DNA of 48,157 nt from Microbacterium oxydans (GTDB taxonomy: Bacteria; Actinomycetota; Actinomycetes; Actinomycetales; Microbacteriaceae): assembly GCF_000956405.1 (NCBI RefSeq), contig NZ_JYIV01000011.1, positions 1 through 48,157 of the forward strand, in the 5' to 3' direction. Shown here one piece after another: positions 15,938-24,889 of this stretch. The position numbers were made by a program, and so were the translations under genes. How positions within the stretch are numbered: position 1 is the stretch's first letter; the number at the start of each line of letters is the position of its first letter. Below the pieces are notes generated by a model, which worked only from the letters and a program-made list of their open reading frames with translations, ran no database searches and was not told the DNA's origin.

Positions 15938-17059
15938 ATGAACGCGCTCGCGAGCAGGGTCGTGCAGGTGCTGAGACAGGTGCGGGGACCGGAGACATCC
16001 ACTGCCGTCTTCGAGGCGACGGCACTCATCGTCGGCGCCGGGTTCTTCGTCGCGGGCTTCGCGATCGGCCTACCGGTGTTCTGGGGGCACGACCTGGCGA
16101 TCAGCGGCAGCGGGTCGATCGGGGTCTTCGCCGCGTGCGGTGGGGCGATCACCGCGGTCATCGCCTTCACGCTCGGCCGCCTCGCCGTGCGGCCGGAACA
16201 GCAGGACCCGCAGGCGACCCGCGACGGGTTCAGCGTCCCGGGGGATCGGCTGCGCTGGTACGACCTGACCGCCATCGCCTTCGCCCACGCGGCGATCGCC
16301 TGTCTCGGCTGGCTCGGCATCGCAGAGCTTCTGGAGCGCAGTTTCACGGATGCCCCGGTGTTCCCCTTCCCCGGGGCGATCCTGGTGGCTGTGGCCTTCG
16401 CCCTGACCGGATACGTCTGCTTCCTCAGTGCGGTCGCTCTCACCCCGATGGTGCTCTCGCTGGTGCTCGCCGTCTTCCTCGTGGTCGGAGCGTTCGCCAG
16501 CATGCTCGCCTCCAGCGATGTGCACTGGTGGCGGGACAACCTCTCGGCGCTCGGGATGAGCACCAACAGTGCGTCCGTCGCCTTCAACGTGACACTGGTC
16601 ATCGCCGGGGTCATGGTCACGACGATCTCGAGATACGCGACCGCGGGCCTGCCTGCCGAGACCGCCGAGGAACGCCGAGGCCGGTTCATGGTGCGCGGCG
16701 GACTCATCCTGATCGGGATCTTCCTCGCGTGCGTCGGGCTCTTCCCCGTCGACGAGTTCTTCCTCCTGCACAACACGGTCGCGACGGGCATGACGGTCGT
16801 CTTCGGAGTCATCGTGGTCGGGCTGCCGTGGTTCCTGCCGACCATCCCGCGCGTGTTCGTCGCCTTCGGGTGGATCTATGTGCTCGTGATCATCCTGCTC
16901 GCCGCTTTCTTCGCGGTCGGCTACTACAACCTCACGGCGGTCGAGCTGATCGCCGCGGTGCTGATCTTCAGCTGGATCATCGTCTTCCTGCGCACGGCGG
17001 GGTCGGTCGCTGCGCCCACTCCCGACGCGCGGGCCGACCGGTCCGCTGTCGGCTCCTAG
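15938..17059 (+). CDS. DUF998-like multi-spanning membrane protein
   Basis: 373 residues with about nine to ten hydrophobic helices. WWRDNLSALGMSTNSASVAFNV (about 190-211) and GLFPVDEFFLLHNTVATGMTV (about 267-287) resemble the DUF998 signature (a short loop before a His-containing helix). Function unknown. The ATG at 15938 follows GGAAGGACGAGG. The TAG stop shares its bases with the stop of the convergent spermidine-synthase-like gene. No operon partners. Confidence 0.75.
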   Translation: MNALASRVVQVLRQVRGPETSTAVFEATALIVGAGFFVAGFAIGLPVFWGHDLAISGSGSIGVFAACGGAITAVIAFTLGRLAVRPEQQDPQATRDGFSVPGDRLRWYDLTAIAFAHAAIACLGWLGIAELLERSFTDAPVFPFPGAILVAVAFALTGYVCFLSAVALTPMVLSLVLAVFLVVGAFASMLASSDVHWWRDNLSALGMSTNSASVAFNVTLVIAGVMVTTISRYATAGLPAETAEERRGRFMVRGGLILIGIFLACVGLFPVDEFFLLHNTVATGMTVVFGVIVVGLPWFLPTIPRVFVAFGWIYVLVIILLAAFFAVGYYNLTAVELIAAVLIFSWIIVFLRTAGSVAAPTPDARADRSAVGS

Positions 17060-17982
17060 TCCCAGATCGGGTCGTCGGGGTCGGGGGAGTCCGTGCCGTC
17101 CGCGTCGGTCATGATGCGCGCTCCGTCGATCCACGCGGTCAGGGACGCGTCGTGCAGCATATGCGGTCGCGGTGAGCCGAGAAGGTCGGGGTCCGTCACG
17201 ACGCTCAGCGGCTCATCGCTCGCGAAGACCACGACATTGCCGAGCGGGCCCTCATCGTCTTCGGGTTCTGCGTCGAGGACGACGGCGACGTGCTCGAACA
17301 CCGAGCGCAGCGTGGCAGCCTGTCGTCGTGAGTACTCGAAGGGGTGCCCGTCGAGGAGGTTCACCGCCACGGTGGCCCCTGCTGCGGAGCGTGCGGCGAC
17401 GCGACGGTAGAACTCCTGGCTGGCCACACGGTGTCGGATGACCGCGGCGTCCCACAGGTCGACGACGGTGAAGCGCGCATCCACCCAATCGGTGTCGACG
17501 GCGCTGCCACCGGACGTGACGACGCCGAGCGCGGGAGAGGAGGAAGGCGGCCCCGCAGGCTTTCCTCCATCCGGGAGTTCCGCGTCAGCGACCGCCCGCG
17601 CGTCCCCGAAGACGACGCGCACATCGGCGCCGGGCGGCAGGGGCAGCGCCTCGAGCACGGCAGCGTAGAGGGTGGGCTCGAACTCGACCACGAGCTGGGG
17701 GGACCCGGGGCGCGTGGCCTCGACGTAGCGCGCCAGCGTGAGTGCCCCTGCTCCCAGATGCACGGTGAACAGCGGGGCACCGGGGGCTGCCGCGGCATCG
17801 ATCGCTCTGGCGATGTGCTGCGTGTAGGCGTACTCGAGTGCGGTCGGATCGGTCATCGAGACGACGGACTGGGCGATCCCGTCGACGCTGAGCTCGTAGT
17901 GACCTGGCCGCCTTCGCGACTCCATCAGCTTCGCCTTGCGGTTGTCGAGCATGAACGAGAACACCCGGCGATTCCTTGGCAC
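17056..17982 (-). CDS. Spermidine-synthase-like methyltransferase-fold protein
   Basis: 308 residues. The Rossmann core has the SAM-type glycine loop VHLGAGALTLARYV (about 75-88), an acidic residue in LVVEFEPTLY (about 97-106), FGDARA (about 126-131) and FTVVDLWDAA. This is the SpeE-like group common in Actinobacteria, without the usual N-terminal membrane part. It could be an aminopropyl- or methyltransferase, but the polyamine pocket cannot be confirmed by eye. The start is taken as the GTG at 17982 (AGGATCGACGG upstream); an ATG at 17952 is possible. The stop overlaps the convergent DUF998 gene by four bases. Confidence 0.8.
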   Translation of the reverse strand: MPRNRRVFSFMLDNRKAKLMESRRRPGHYELSVDGIAQSVVSMTDPTALEYAYTQHIARAIDAAAAPGAPLFTVHLGAGALTLARYVEATRPGSPQLVVEFEPTLYAAVLEALPLPPGADVRVVFGDARAVADAELPDGGKPAGPPSSSPALGVVTSGGSAVDTDWVDARFTVVDLWDAAVIRHRVASQEFYRRVAARSAAGATVAVNLLDGHPFEYSRRQAATLRSVFEHVAVVLDAEPEDDEGPLGNVVVFASDEPLSVVTDPDLLGSPRPHMLHDASLTAWIDGARIMTDADGTDSPDPDDPIWD

Positions 17983-18088
17983 CCGTCGATCCTAGATCGG
18001 GCGGGACCGGACGACGATCATGGCGACCGCTCGCCGTCAGACGGCGGCGGGAGTCATGATCACCGCGCGCGGCTACCCTGGAAGGAAC

Positions 18089-19912
18089 ATGGCACATCTT
18101 CTCGGGGCTGAAGCCCTCCACCTCGAATATCCGACCAGGGTCGTCTTCGACTCCGTGACCCTCGGCATCGAGGAGGGCGATCGCATCGGCATCGTCGGCC
18201 GAAACGGCGACGGCAAATCCAGCCTTCTCGGCATGCTGGCCGGCATCAAGGAGCCGAACTCCGGACGTGTCACGGTGCGCGGGGGAACGCGCATCGGGGT
18301 TCTCGATCAGGCCGACAACCTGCCGGACGACCTCACGATCAGCGCCGCGGTCGTCGGCGACACCCCGGAGTACGAGTGGGCGGGCGACGCGCGGGTGCGC
18401 GACGTGATCGAGGGACTTCTCACCGACCTGCCGTGGGACGGTGAGATCGGTTCCCTCAGTGGTGGCCAGCGTCGGCGGGTCTCGCTCGCCAGGCTCCTCA
18501 CCGGGGACTGGGACGTCATCGCGCTCGACGAGCCGACCAACCACCTCGATGTCGAGGCGATCACGTGGCTCGCGGGGCACCTCAAGAGGCGCTGGTCGGC
18601 GAACTCGGGCGCCCTCATGGTCGTCACGCACGATCGATGGTTCCTCGACGAGGTGTGCACCGAGACCTGGGAGGTGCACGACCGCATCGTCGAGCCCTTC
18701 GAGGGCGGGTACGCGGCGTACATCCTGCAGCGCGTGGAGCGCGACCGGATGGCGGCCGCCACCGAGGCCAAGCGCCAGAACCTCGCCAAGAAGGAGCTCG
18801 CCTGGCTGCGTCGCGGCGCCCCGGCCCGCACGGCGAAGCCGAAGTTCCGCATCGATGCGGCCAACGAGCTCATCGCCGATGTCCCGGAGATCCGCGACAA
18901 GGTGTCGCTGCAGTCGCTCGCGGTCTCACGCCTCGGCAAGGACGTGGTCGACCTGCTCGACGTCGGCGTGACCTACCCGACGGCGGACGGCGGCGAGAAG
19001 GTGGTGCTGCGCGACATCGAGTGGCGCATCGCACCGGGGGAGCGCACGGGCATCCTGGGCGTGAACGGTGCGGGGAAGTCGACCCTGCTCGGCCTCATCT
19101 CCGGCACCGTTGAACCCACCGTCGGTCGGGTCAAGCGCGGTACGACCGTCAAGGTGCAGACCCTCACGCAGCGGCTCGACGAGCTCACCCAGCATTGGAA
19201 CGACCCGGTGCGCGTGATCATCTCCGGCTTGCGCACCTCCTACACAATGGGTGCGGGCTCGAAGGCACAGGACCTCACGCCGGGGCAGCTGCTCGAGCGG
19301 CTCGGGTTCGACTCCGCTCAGCTCTCCACCCCGGTCAAGGACCTCTCGGGTGGACAGCAGCGTCGCCTGCAGCTGCTCCTCGTGCTGCTCGACCAGCCGA
19401 ACGTGCTGATCCTCGACGAGCCGACCAACGACCTCGACACCGACATGCTCGCCGCGATCGAGGACCTCCTCGACTCGTGGTCCGGCACCCTCCTCGTCGT
19501 CAGCCACGACCGGTACTTCCTGGAGCGCGTCACCGATCAGCAGTACGCGATCCTCGACGGCCATCTGCGCCACCTTCCCGGCGGGGTCGACGAGTACCTC
19601 CGCCTGCGCGAGCTGCAGTCGTCCACGGGCTCGAAGCAGACCGCGACGGCTGCGGCGACGGCGACCACAGCGGCGTCGACGAAGGGCCTCGACGGGGCGG
19701 CGCTGCGCGCGGCGCAGAAGGAGATCTCCGCGCTCGAGCGCCGCATCCAGAAGCTCACCCAGCAGGTGAACGCGGCCAAGACCGCGCTGGCCGATCATGA
19801 CCAGTCCGACTATGCGGGGCTGGGCGATTGCATGAAGAAGATCAGCGAGCAGCAGGCCGAGATCGAGGAGCTGGAGCTGCGCTGGTTCGAACTCACCGAG
19901 GAGATCGGCTGA
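18089..19912 (+). CDS. ABC-F family ATPase
   Basis: 607 residues with two ABC domains and no membrane helices. Domain 1: Walker A GRNGDGKSS (about 37-45) and signature LSGGQRRR (about 128). Domain 2: Walker A GVNGAGKST (about 324-332) and signature LSGGQQRR (about 417). A charged helical linker (about 215-260) separates them, and a coiled coil ends the protein (LDGAALRAAQKEISALERRIQK region onward). Order and C-terminal coiled coil are Uup-like. ABC-F proteins act on ribosomes, in translation rescue or antibiotic protection, or on nucleic acid. The ATG at 18089 follows GGAAGGAAC; an upstream in-frame start is not supported. Confidence 0.9.
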   Translation: MAHLLGAEALHLEYPTRVVFDSVTLGIEEGDRIGIVGRNGDGKSSLLGMLAGIKEPNSGRVTVRGGTRIGVLDQADNLPDDLTISAAVVGDTPEYEWAGDARVRDVIEGLLTDLPWDGEIGSLSGGQRRRVSLARLLTGDWDVIALDEPTNHLDVEAITWLAGHLKRRWSANSGALMVVTHDRWFLDEVCTETWEVHDRIVEPFEGGYAAYILQRVERDRMAAATEAKRQNLAKKELAWLRRGAPARTAKPKFRIDAANELIADVPEIRDKVSLQSLAVSRLGKDVVDLLDVGVTYPTADGGEKVVLRDIEWRIAPGERTGILGVNGAGKSTLLGLISGTVEPTVGRVKRGTTVKVQTLTQRLDELTQHWNDPVRVIISGLRTSYTMGAGSKAQDLTPGQLLERLGFDSAQLSTPVKDLSGGQQRRLQLLLVLLDQPNVLILDEPTNDLDTDMLAAIEDLLDSWSGTLLVVSHDRYFLERVTDQQYAILDGHLRHLPGGVDEYLRLRELQSSTGSKQTATAAATATTAASTKGLDGAALRAAQKEISALERRIQKLTQQVNAAKTALADHDQSDYAGLGDCMKKISEQQAEIEELELRWFELTEEIG

Positions 19913-19952
19913 CGGAGGAATATCCTTCTCTCACCGCTGTTGGGAGGTAGGG

Positions 19953-21719
19953 ATGGAAGGCCTCGAAGTAACAGTCCTGCTCGGACTCACGATTCTCGTC
20001 GGAACCCTGATCGCCCCGCGCGTGCGTCTCGCGCTGCCCCTCGTCCTCGTCATCTTCGGGCTGCTGCTGGGCTTCGTGCCGCAGCTGCGCGAAGTGCAGC
20101 TGCCCCCGGAGACGGTGCTGCTGCTGTTCCTCCCCGTCATGCTCTTCTGGGAGAGCCTCACGACCTCGCTGCGGTCGATCCGCCGCGACTTCCGCTACAT
20201 CTTGCCCATGAGCACGGTGCTCGTCGTGGCCTCGGCGTTCGCGGTCGCCGGCATCGGTGTGCTGTTCGGGATGCCCTGGGAGGTCGCTCTCATCCTCGGA
20301 GCCGCGGTCGCGCCGCCGGACGCCACGGCTGTCGCGGCTCTCGGCCGGCTGCTGCCGCGCCGCATGTTCATGAAGCTCAAGGCCGAGAGCCTGACCAACG
20401 ACGGCACTGCCCTGGTGCTGTACGCGATCGCGGTGTCGCTCGCGCTCGGCGGCCAGATCACCCCGCTGTCGGTCACGCTCGATGTGCTGATCTCCTACGT
20501 CGGCGGAATCGCCGCGGGAGTGGCCATCGCGTTCCTCGGTTATCTGCTGCTGAGGCGCACATCCTCGACGATCGTGATCAACGTCACGCTGCTGCTGATC
20601 CCGTTCACCGCATTCCTCGCCGCCGAGATGGTGCACGCCTCCGGGGTGCTGGCCGTCGTGGTGGCCGGGCTCATCGTGGCGTACGTGTCTCCGCGGGTGA
20701 CCACCGCCTCGTCTCGACGGCAGGCCGATGCGGCGTGGCCCTTCGGCGTCTTCCTGCTCAACGGCGCGCTGTTCGTGCTGATCGGTCTCGAGGTGCAGTA
20801 CGTCGCACACCAGATCTCGGCGGCCGCCATCGGCCGCCTCGTGCTCGTGACCCTGGCCGTCTGGGCGACGCTGCTGGTGGTGCGCTACCTGTTCCAGCTG
20901 CTGAACGTGCCGTTCCAGGGAAAGCCTGTTCCGCGTCCGGCGCCGGGTGCACGAGCGCGCGCCAGGGCCGTCTCCACCGTCGCGGGCATGCGCGGCGCCG
21001 TCTCCCTCGCCATCGCGCTCTCCGTGCCGACGAGCATCACCGAGGGCGGCGCGATCAACGGGCGAGACGAGATCGTGTTCGTCACGGCGGGGGTCATCCT
21101 GCTGAGTCTGCTCGTGCAGGCGCCGCTGCTGCCCGCCACCGTCCGATGGGCGAGGTTCCCGGTCGATCATGTCGAGGACGAGGAGTACGAGCTCGCCGAG
21201 CGGGCCATCTCCGGAGCGGCCCTCGCGGCTCTCGACGACCTGGCCGCCGAACACGGTGTGGGCCAGGAGGTCCTGGATCGCGTGCGGTCGGAGGGCTATC
21301 AGATGCTGGAGTTCGCCAACGCCCGGTCGCTGGCCCGTGAGCAGGCGCTGGTCGACGCTGAGGCCGACGTGCTGGACGAGATGCTCGGAGAGCCCGACCC
21401 TCTCGGAGCCGGCACCGCCGATGTCGGGGACGATCCCGCACCCGGCGGTGGCTCCTCGCAAGCCGTCGAGGGGGAGGCAACAGACGGCACAGTGCTGCAG
21501 ATCATCGCGACCTCGACCGACGTCGATCTCGCACAGCGTTCGCCTTTGATCCGACACGAAGAGCACACGCGCCTGAAGCTCGCCCTGCTCGACCGCAAGC
21601 GCGAGGTCCTGCTCGGACTGCGCGGCGCCGGCACCGTCGACGACATCGTTGTGCGTCGCATCTCCGCCCGCCTCGACCTCGAGCAGGTGCGCCTGCAGGG
21701 GATCGAGGACTACGACTGA
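19953..21719 (+). CDS. CPA1-family Na+/H+ antiporter (NhaP-like)
   Basis: 588 residues. About 12 membrane helices occupy residues 1-400. The key ion-site motif AAVAPPDATAVAALG (about 110-124) and ESLTNDGTALVLY (about 145-157) are diagnostic of CPA1 exchangers. Residues 405-588 form a soluble, mostly helical domain of the kind seen in bacterial NhaP/YjcE-type Na+/H+ antiporters. It exchanges Na+ or K+ for H+ to control pH and salt. The ATG at 19953 follows GGGAGGTAGGG, 40 bases after the ABC-F gene. Confidence 0.9.
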   Translation: MEGLEVTVLLGLTILVGTLIAPRVRLALPLVLVIFGLLLGFVPQLREVQLPPETVLLLFLPVMLFWESLTTSLRSIRRDFRYILPMSTVLVVASAFAVAGIGVLFGMPWEVALILGAAVAPPDATAVAALGRLLPRRMFMKLKAESLTNDGTALVLYAIAVSLALGGQITPLSVTLDVLISYVGGIAAGVAIAFLGYLLLRRTSSTIVINVTLLLIPFTAFLAAEMVHASGVLAVVVAGLIVAYVSPRVTTASSRRQADAAWPFGVFLLNGALFVLIGLEVQYVAHQISAAAIGRLVLVTLAVWATLLVVRYLFQLLNVPFQGKPVPRPAPGARARARAVSTVAGMRGAVSLAIALSVPTSITEGGAINGRDEIVFVTAGVILLSLLVQAPLLPATVRWARFPVDHVEDEEYELAERAISGAALAALDDLAAEHGVGQEVLDRVRSEGYQMLEFANARSLAREQALVDAEADVLDEMLGEPDPLGAGTADVGDDPAPGGGSSQAVEGEATDGTVLQIIATSTDVDLAQRSPLIRHEEHTRLKLALLDRKREVLLGLRGAGTVDDIVVRRISARLDLEQVRLQGIEDYD

Positions 21720-21776
21720 GCGTCCGGGCCTCCGGGCGTCCGAGAGCCAGACCCACCGACGAGAACGAGGAGTCCC

Positions 21777-22742
21777 ATGCCCACGACGATGAAAGCCATC
21801 ATCCTCGATCGATTCGGTGACGAGACGGAACTGCATGAACGATCGGTTCCGGTTCCCGCGGTCGGGGACAGCGACGTGCTCATCCGCATCGATGTCGCCG
21901 GACTCGGGTCGTGGGACCGGGAGGAGCGCGAGGGGCACTACGACGGCGCGTTCGGCGTGCCGTCGACGTTCCCCTACATCCTCGGGTGGGAAGGGGCGGG
22001 GACCGTCGAGGCGATCGGGGCTGAGGTGAGGCGTTTCGCCCCGGGCGACCGGGTGTACGCGGCGTCGACGCCCGTTCCGAGGGGAGGCTTCTACGCCGAG
22101 TACGCCGTGGTCGACCAGGAACACGTCGCTCCGGTGCCCGCCCGCCTGACCGACGAGCAGGCAGGTGTGCTGGCCTGGGACGCGCTCACGGCCACGAGCG
22201 GACTCGACACCATCGATGCGAGTCCCGGTGATGCCGTGATGATCTTCGGCGCGAGCGGAGGGATCGGCCATCTCGCGGTGCAGCTCGCCAAGCATCGAGG
22301 GCTTCGTGTCCTCGCCGTGGCCTCGGGACAGGACGGAGTGGAGCTCGCGAGCAGTCTCGGAGCCGACGCGGTCGTCGACGGTCGGAGTGACGACGTGCCG
22401 GCGGCCATCGCGCGCTTCGCACCGGACGGGCTCGACGGGGCCCTGGTCACGGCGGGAGGAGCAGTGGCCGAGGAGGCGCTGCGCGTAGTCGCACCCACCG
22501 GCCGCATCGCGTGGGCGCACGGCGTCAACCCGCCGCCGTCCGCGCAGATCGCCGATCGAGTGTCCTTCTACGACGGCGATCGCAGTCGCGCAGCACTGCA
22601 GCGTCTGAACGAGATCATCGAGTCGAGCCACATCGCACCGCATGTGACCCGCGTGTTCGACGCCGATGACGTCGTGGCGGCGCACCGGGCGCTCGGAGAG
22701 CACTACGTGGGCAAGCTGGCCCTGAGGGTGCCGCGGCCCTGA
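21777..22742 (+). CDS. Zinc-free MDR (quinone oxidoreductase-like) dehydrogenase
   Basis: 321 residues, medium-chain dehydrogenase/reductase. A GroES-like N-terminal half with GWEGAGTVEAIG (about 70-81) is followed by a Rossmann fold with IFGASGGIGHLAVQLAK (about 156-172). The catalytic zinc cysteines of alcohol dehydrogenases are absent, so it belongs with the quinone reductase/enoyl reductase (Qor) group. NADPH use is typical. The ATG at 21777 follows GAGGAG. The Na+/H+ antiporter is 57 bases upstream on the same strand, and cotranscription is possible. Substrate unknown. Confidence 0.88.
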   Translation: MPTTMKAIILDRFGDETELHERSVPVPAVGDSDVLIRIDVAGLGSWDREEREGHYDGAFGVPSTFPYILGWEGAGTVEAIGAEVRRFAPGDRVYAASTPVPRGGFYAEYAVVDQEHVAPVPARLTDEQAGVLAWDALTATSGLDTIDASPGDAVMIFGASGGIGHLAVQLAKHRGLRVLAVASGQDGVELASSLGADAVVDGRSDDVPAAIARFAPDGLDGALVTAGGAVAEEALRVVAPTGRIAWAHGVNPPPSAQIADRVSFYDGDRSRAALQRLNEIIESSHIAPHVTRVFDADDVVAAHRALGEHYVGKLALRVPRP

Positions 22743-22838
22743 CCACGCCTCGCTGTGACGCCGTGTGACACTCGATTCCGCGTGCGAGATGCGGCCTGCC
22801 TAACGTATTCGAGTCCCCCAAGAGAGGAACTCACTCAC

Positions 22839-23750
22839 ATGTCACGCCGCACCACTTCCATCCTGGCCGCCATCGCCGCGGTCCCGCTCTTCGTCGCGCT
22901 CACCGGGTGCGCCACTGGATCGTCCGATGCCGGATCCGGCAGTGAGGGATCGTCCGAGAACGAGGTCGTCAAGATCGGCGTCGTCGGCAAGGGCGACGAG
23001 CAGTGGCCGGCCTTCGTCGAGGCCGCCGCCGAAGAGGGGATCACGGTCGAGCTGGTCGACTTCGGCTCCTACGAGCAGCCGAACCCCGCGCTCACCGAGG
23101 GTGAGATCGACCTCAACCAGTTCCAGCACATCGTGTACCTGGCCGAGTACAACAACGCCTCGGGCTCCGACCTCACCCCGATCGGCTCGACCGCCATCTA
23201 CCCGCTGGGTCTCTACTCGCAGAAGTACGACGACGTCGACAGCATCCCGGAGGGCGAGACCGTCGCCGTCCCGGACGACGCCTCCAACCAGGCGCGTGCG
23301 CTGAACGTGCTGCAGCAGGCGGGCCTGGTCGAGCTCAAGAGCGGCGGCACGCCGTACTCGGACCTTGCCGACATCGACACCGACAAGTCCAAGGTCAAGG
23401 TCACGGCTCTGGAGGCCGCGCTCATCCCGACCTCGCTGCCTGACGTCGCCGCCGCGATCATCAACAACGACTTCGTGCAGGACGCGGGGCTCACGTTCGA
23501 CGACGCGATCGCGCAGGACGACCCCGAGGACCCCAGCGCGCTGCCGTACGTGAACATCTTCGCTGCCCGTGCCGAAGACGCCGACAACAAGACCTACCTC
23601 AAGCTGGTCGACATCTTCCAGACCAACGAGGCCGTCCAGAAGGGGCTGCTGGATTCGTCCGGAGGCACCGCCGTCGCGCTGAAGACGCCGGTGGACGACC
23701 TGGTCGCCTCGCTCGCGAAGGTCCAGAAGGACGCTGACGCGAAGAAGTAG
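22839..23750 (+). CDS. metQ: Methionine-binding lipoprotein MetQ
   Basis: 303 residues, NlpA/MetQ lipoprotein family. The lipobox VALTGC places the lipid cysteine at 24. The ligand domain begins VVKIGVVGKGDEQW and contains the family segments YEQPNPALTEGEIDLNQFQH, PIGLYS-type (YPLGLYSQK) and VPDDASNQARALNVLQ. It is followed by metN and metI, so D/L-methionine or a related amino acid is the likely ligand. The ATG at 22839 follows AGAGAGGAAC. The 96 bases upstream show no riboswitch that I can recognise. Confidence 0.92.
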   Translation: MSRRTTSILAAIAAVPLFVALTGCATGSSDAGSGSEGSSENEVVKIGVVGKGDEQWPAFVEAAAEEGITVELVDFGSYEQPNPALTEGEIDLNQFQHIVYLAEYNNASGSDLTPIGSTAIYPLGLYSQKYDDVDSIPEGETVAVPDDASNQARALNVLQQAGLVELKSGGTPYSDLADIDTDKSKVKVTALEAALIPTSLPDVAAAIINNDFVQDAGLTFDDAIAQDDPEDPSALPYVNIFAARAEDADNKTYLKLVDIFQTNEAVQKGLLDSSGGTAVALKTPVDDLVASLAKVQKDADAKK

Positions 23751-23782
23751 GGCGCGGGGAGATCACCCCGTCCGATGAGGGA

Positions 23783-23816
23783 GAATCGGGTGGCGCGAGA
23801 ACGCGTCACCCGATTC
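23783..23816 (+). terminator. Strong intercistronic hairpin between metQ and metN
   Basis: A 15-base-pair stem with one G-U pair (GAATCGGGTGGCGCG at 23783-23797 against 23802-23816) closes an AGAA loop and is followed by TTCGTTCC. It looks like an intrinsic terminator, but metN begins only 29 bases later on the same strand. It is best read as an attenuator or 3'-stabiliser that lets metQ be made in excess of metNI. Confidence 0.8.
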
Positions 23817-23845
23817 TTCGTTCCCGAAGCAGACCGGAGCATTAC

Positions 23846-24889
23846 ATGCCGATCGTCACCCTGACGAACGTGTCCAAGACATACCCGCCCCGCACCCGTG
23901 ACGGCGCGGAGGTCGTGGCCGTCGACGACGTCTCCCTCTCGATCGAGAAGGGCGACGTCTTCGGGATCATCGGCTACTCCGGGGCCGGCAAGTCGACCCT
24001 CGTGCGCCTCATCAACGCACTGGAGCCGGCCACCGGAGGCACGATCACGGTGGATGGCGTCGACATCACCGCGCTCAAGGAGAGCGAGCTGCGCAAGGTC
24101 CGTGGCGGGATCGGCATGATCTTCCAGCAGTTCAACCTGTTCTCCTCCCGCACGGTGAAGGCCAACATCGCCTACCCGTTGAAGCTCGCCGGCTGGTCCA
24201 AGGCGGACATCGAGAAGCGTGTCACCGAGCTGCTGAGCTTCGTGGGCCTCTCCGACAAGGCGAAGGCGTATCCGGAGCAGCTCTCCGGTGGACAGAAGCA
24301 GCGTGTCGGCATCGCCCGCGCCCTCGCCACCGATCCCGCGATCCTGCTCGCCGACGAGGCCACCAGCGCCCTCGACCCGCAGACCACGCACGAAGTGCTG
24401 GACCTCCTCCAGCGGGTCAACAAGGAGCAGGGCGTCACGATCGTGGTCATCACGCACGAGATGGATGTGATCCAGACGATCGCCACCAAGGTCGCCGTGA
24501 TGGAGAACGGTCGCGTGATCGAGCAGGGTGACGTGTTCGACGTGTTCTCGGCCCCGCAGAATCCCGCATCCCAGAGGTTCGTCGGCACCGTGGTCAAGGG
24601 CGTGCCTTCGCCGTCGGAGCGCTCGGTGCTGCGCAACCGGCATCAGGGCCGCCTCGTGACGCTCTCGTTCCGCGACGGCGACTCCTCGCAGGCCCAGGTC
24701 TTCCTCGACCTCGCGGGTGCCGGCCTCGACTTCGAGCTCGTGTACGGCGGGATCAACGACATCCGCGGACGCGCGTTCGGCCATCTCACGCTGGCCATCA
24801 GAGGAGACGATTCCGTGGTCGACCGGACGCTCGCCGAGATCGCTCAGCGGGTCGAGGTCACCGAGATCGCCGGAGAGGAGGCCCGCTGA
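23846..24889 (+). CDS. metN: Methionine importer ATPase MetN
   Basis: 347 residues. ABC domain: Walker A GYSGAGKST (about 44-52), FQQFNLF Q-loop, signature LSGGQKQRVGIARAL (about 146), Walker B ILLADEATSALDP (about 167) and H-loop VITHE. A C-terminal NIL regulatory domain (about 265-343) is present, which in MetN binds methionine and inhibits transport. The ATG at 23846 follows GGAGCATTAC. The TGATG junction with metI shows coupled translation. Confidence 0.95.
   Translation: MPIVTLTNVSKTYPPRTRDGAEVVAVDDVSLSIEKGDVFGIIGYSGAGKSTLVRLINALEPATGGTITVDGVDITALKESELRKVRGGIGMIFQQFNLFSSRTVKANIAYPLKLAGWSKADIEKRVTELLSFVGLSDKAKAYPEQLSGGQKQRVGIARALATDPAILLADEATSALDPQTTHEVLDLLQRVNKEQGVTIVVITHEMDVIQTIATKVAVMENGRVIEQGDVFDVFSAPQNPASQRFVGTVVKGVPSPSERSVLRNRHQGRLVTLSFRDGDSSQAQVFLDLAGAGLDFELVYGGINDIRGRAFGHLTLAIRGDDSVVDRTLAEIAQRVEVTEIAGEEAR

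Noticed and set aside
19893..22703. 936-codon open frame on minus opposite the antiporter and MDR genes
   Set aside because: Low-complexity polar sequence spanning two clear plus-strand genes and their gap; no motif or ribosome site.
22743..22838. Possible SAM riboswitch ahead of metQ
   Set aside because: The gap is only 96 bases and shows none of the SAM-I, SAM-II or SAM-IV core motifs that I can recognise.
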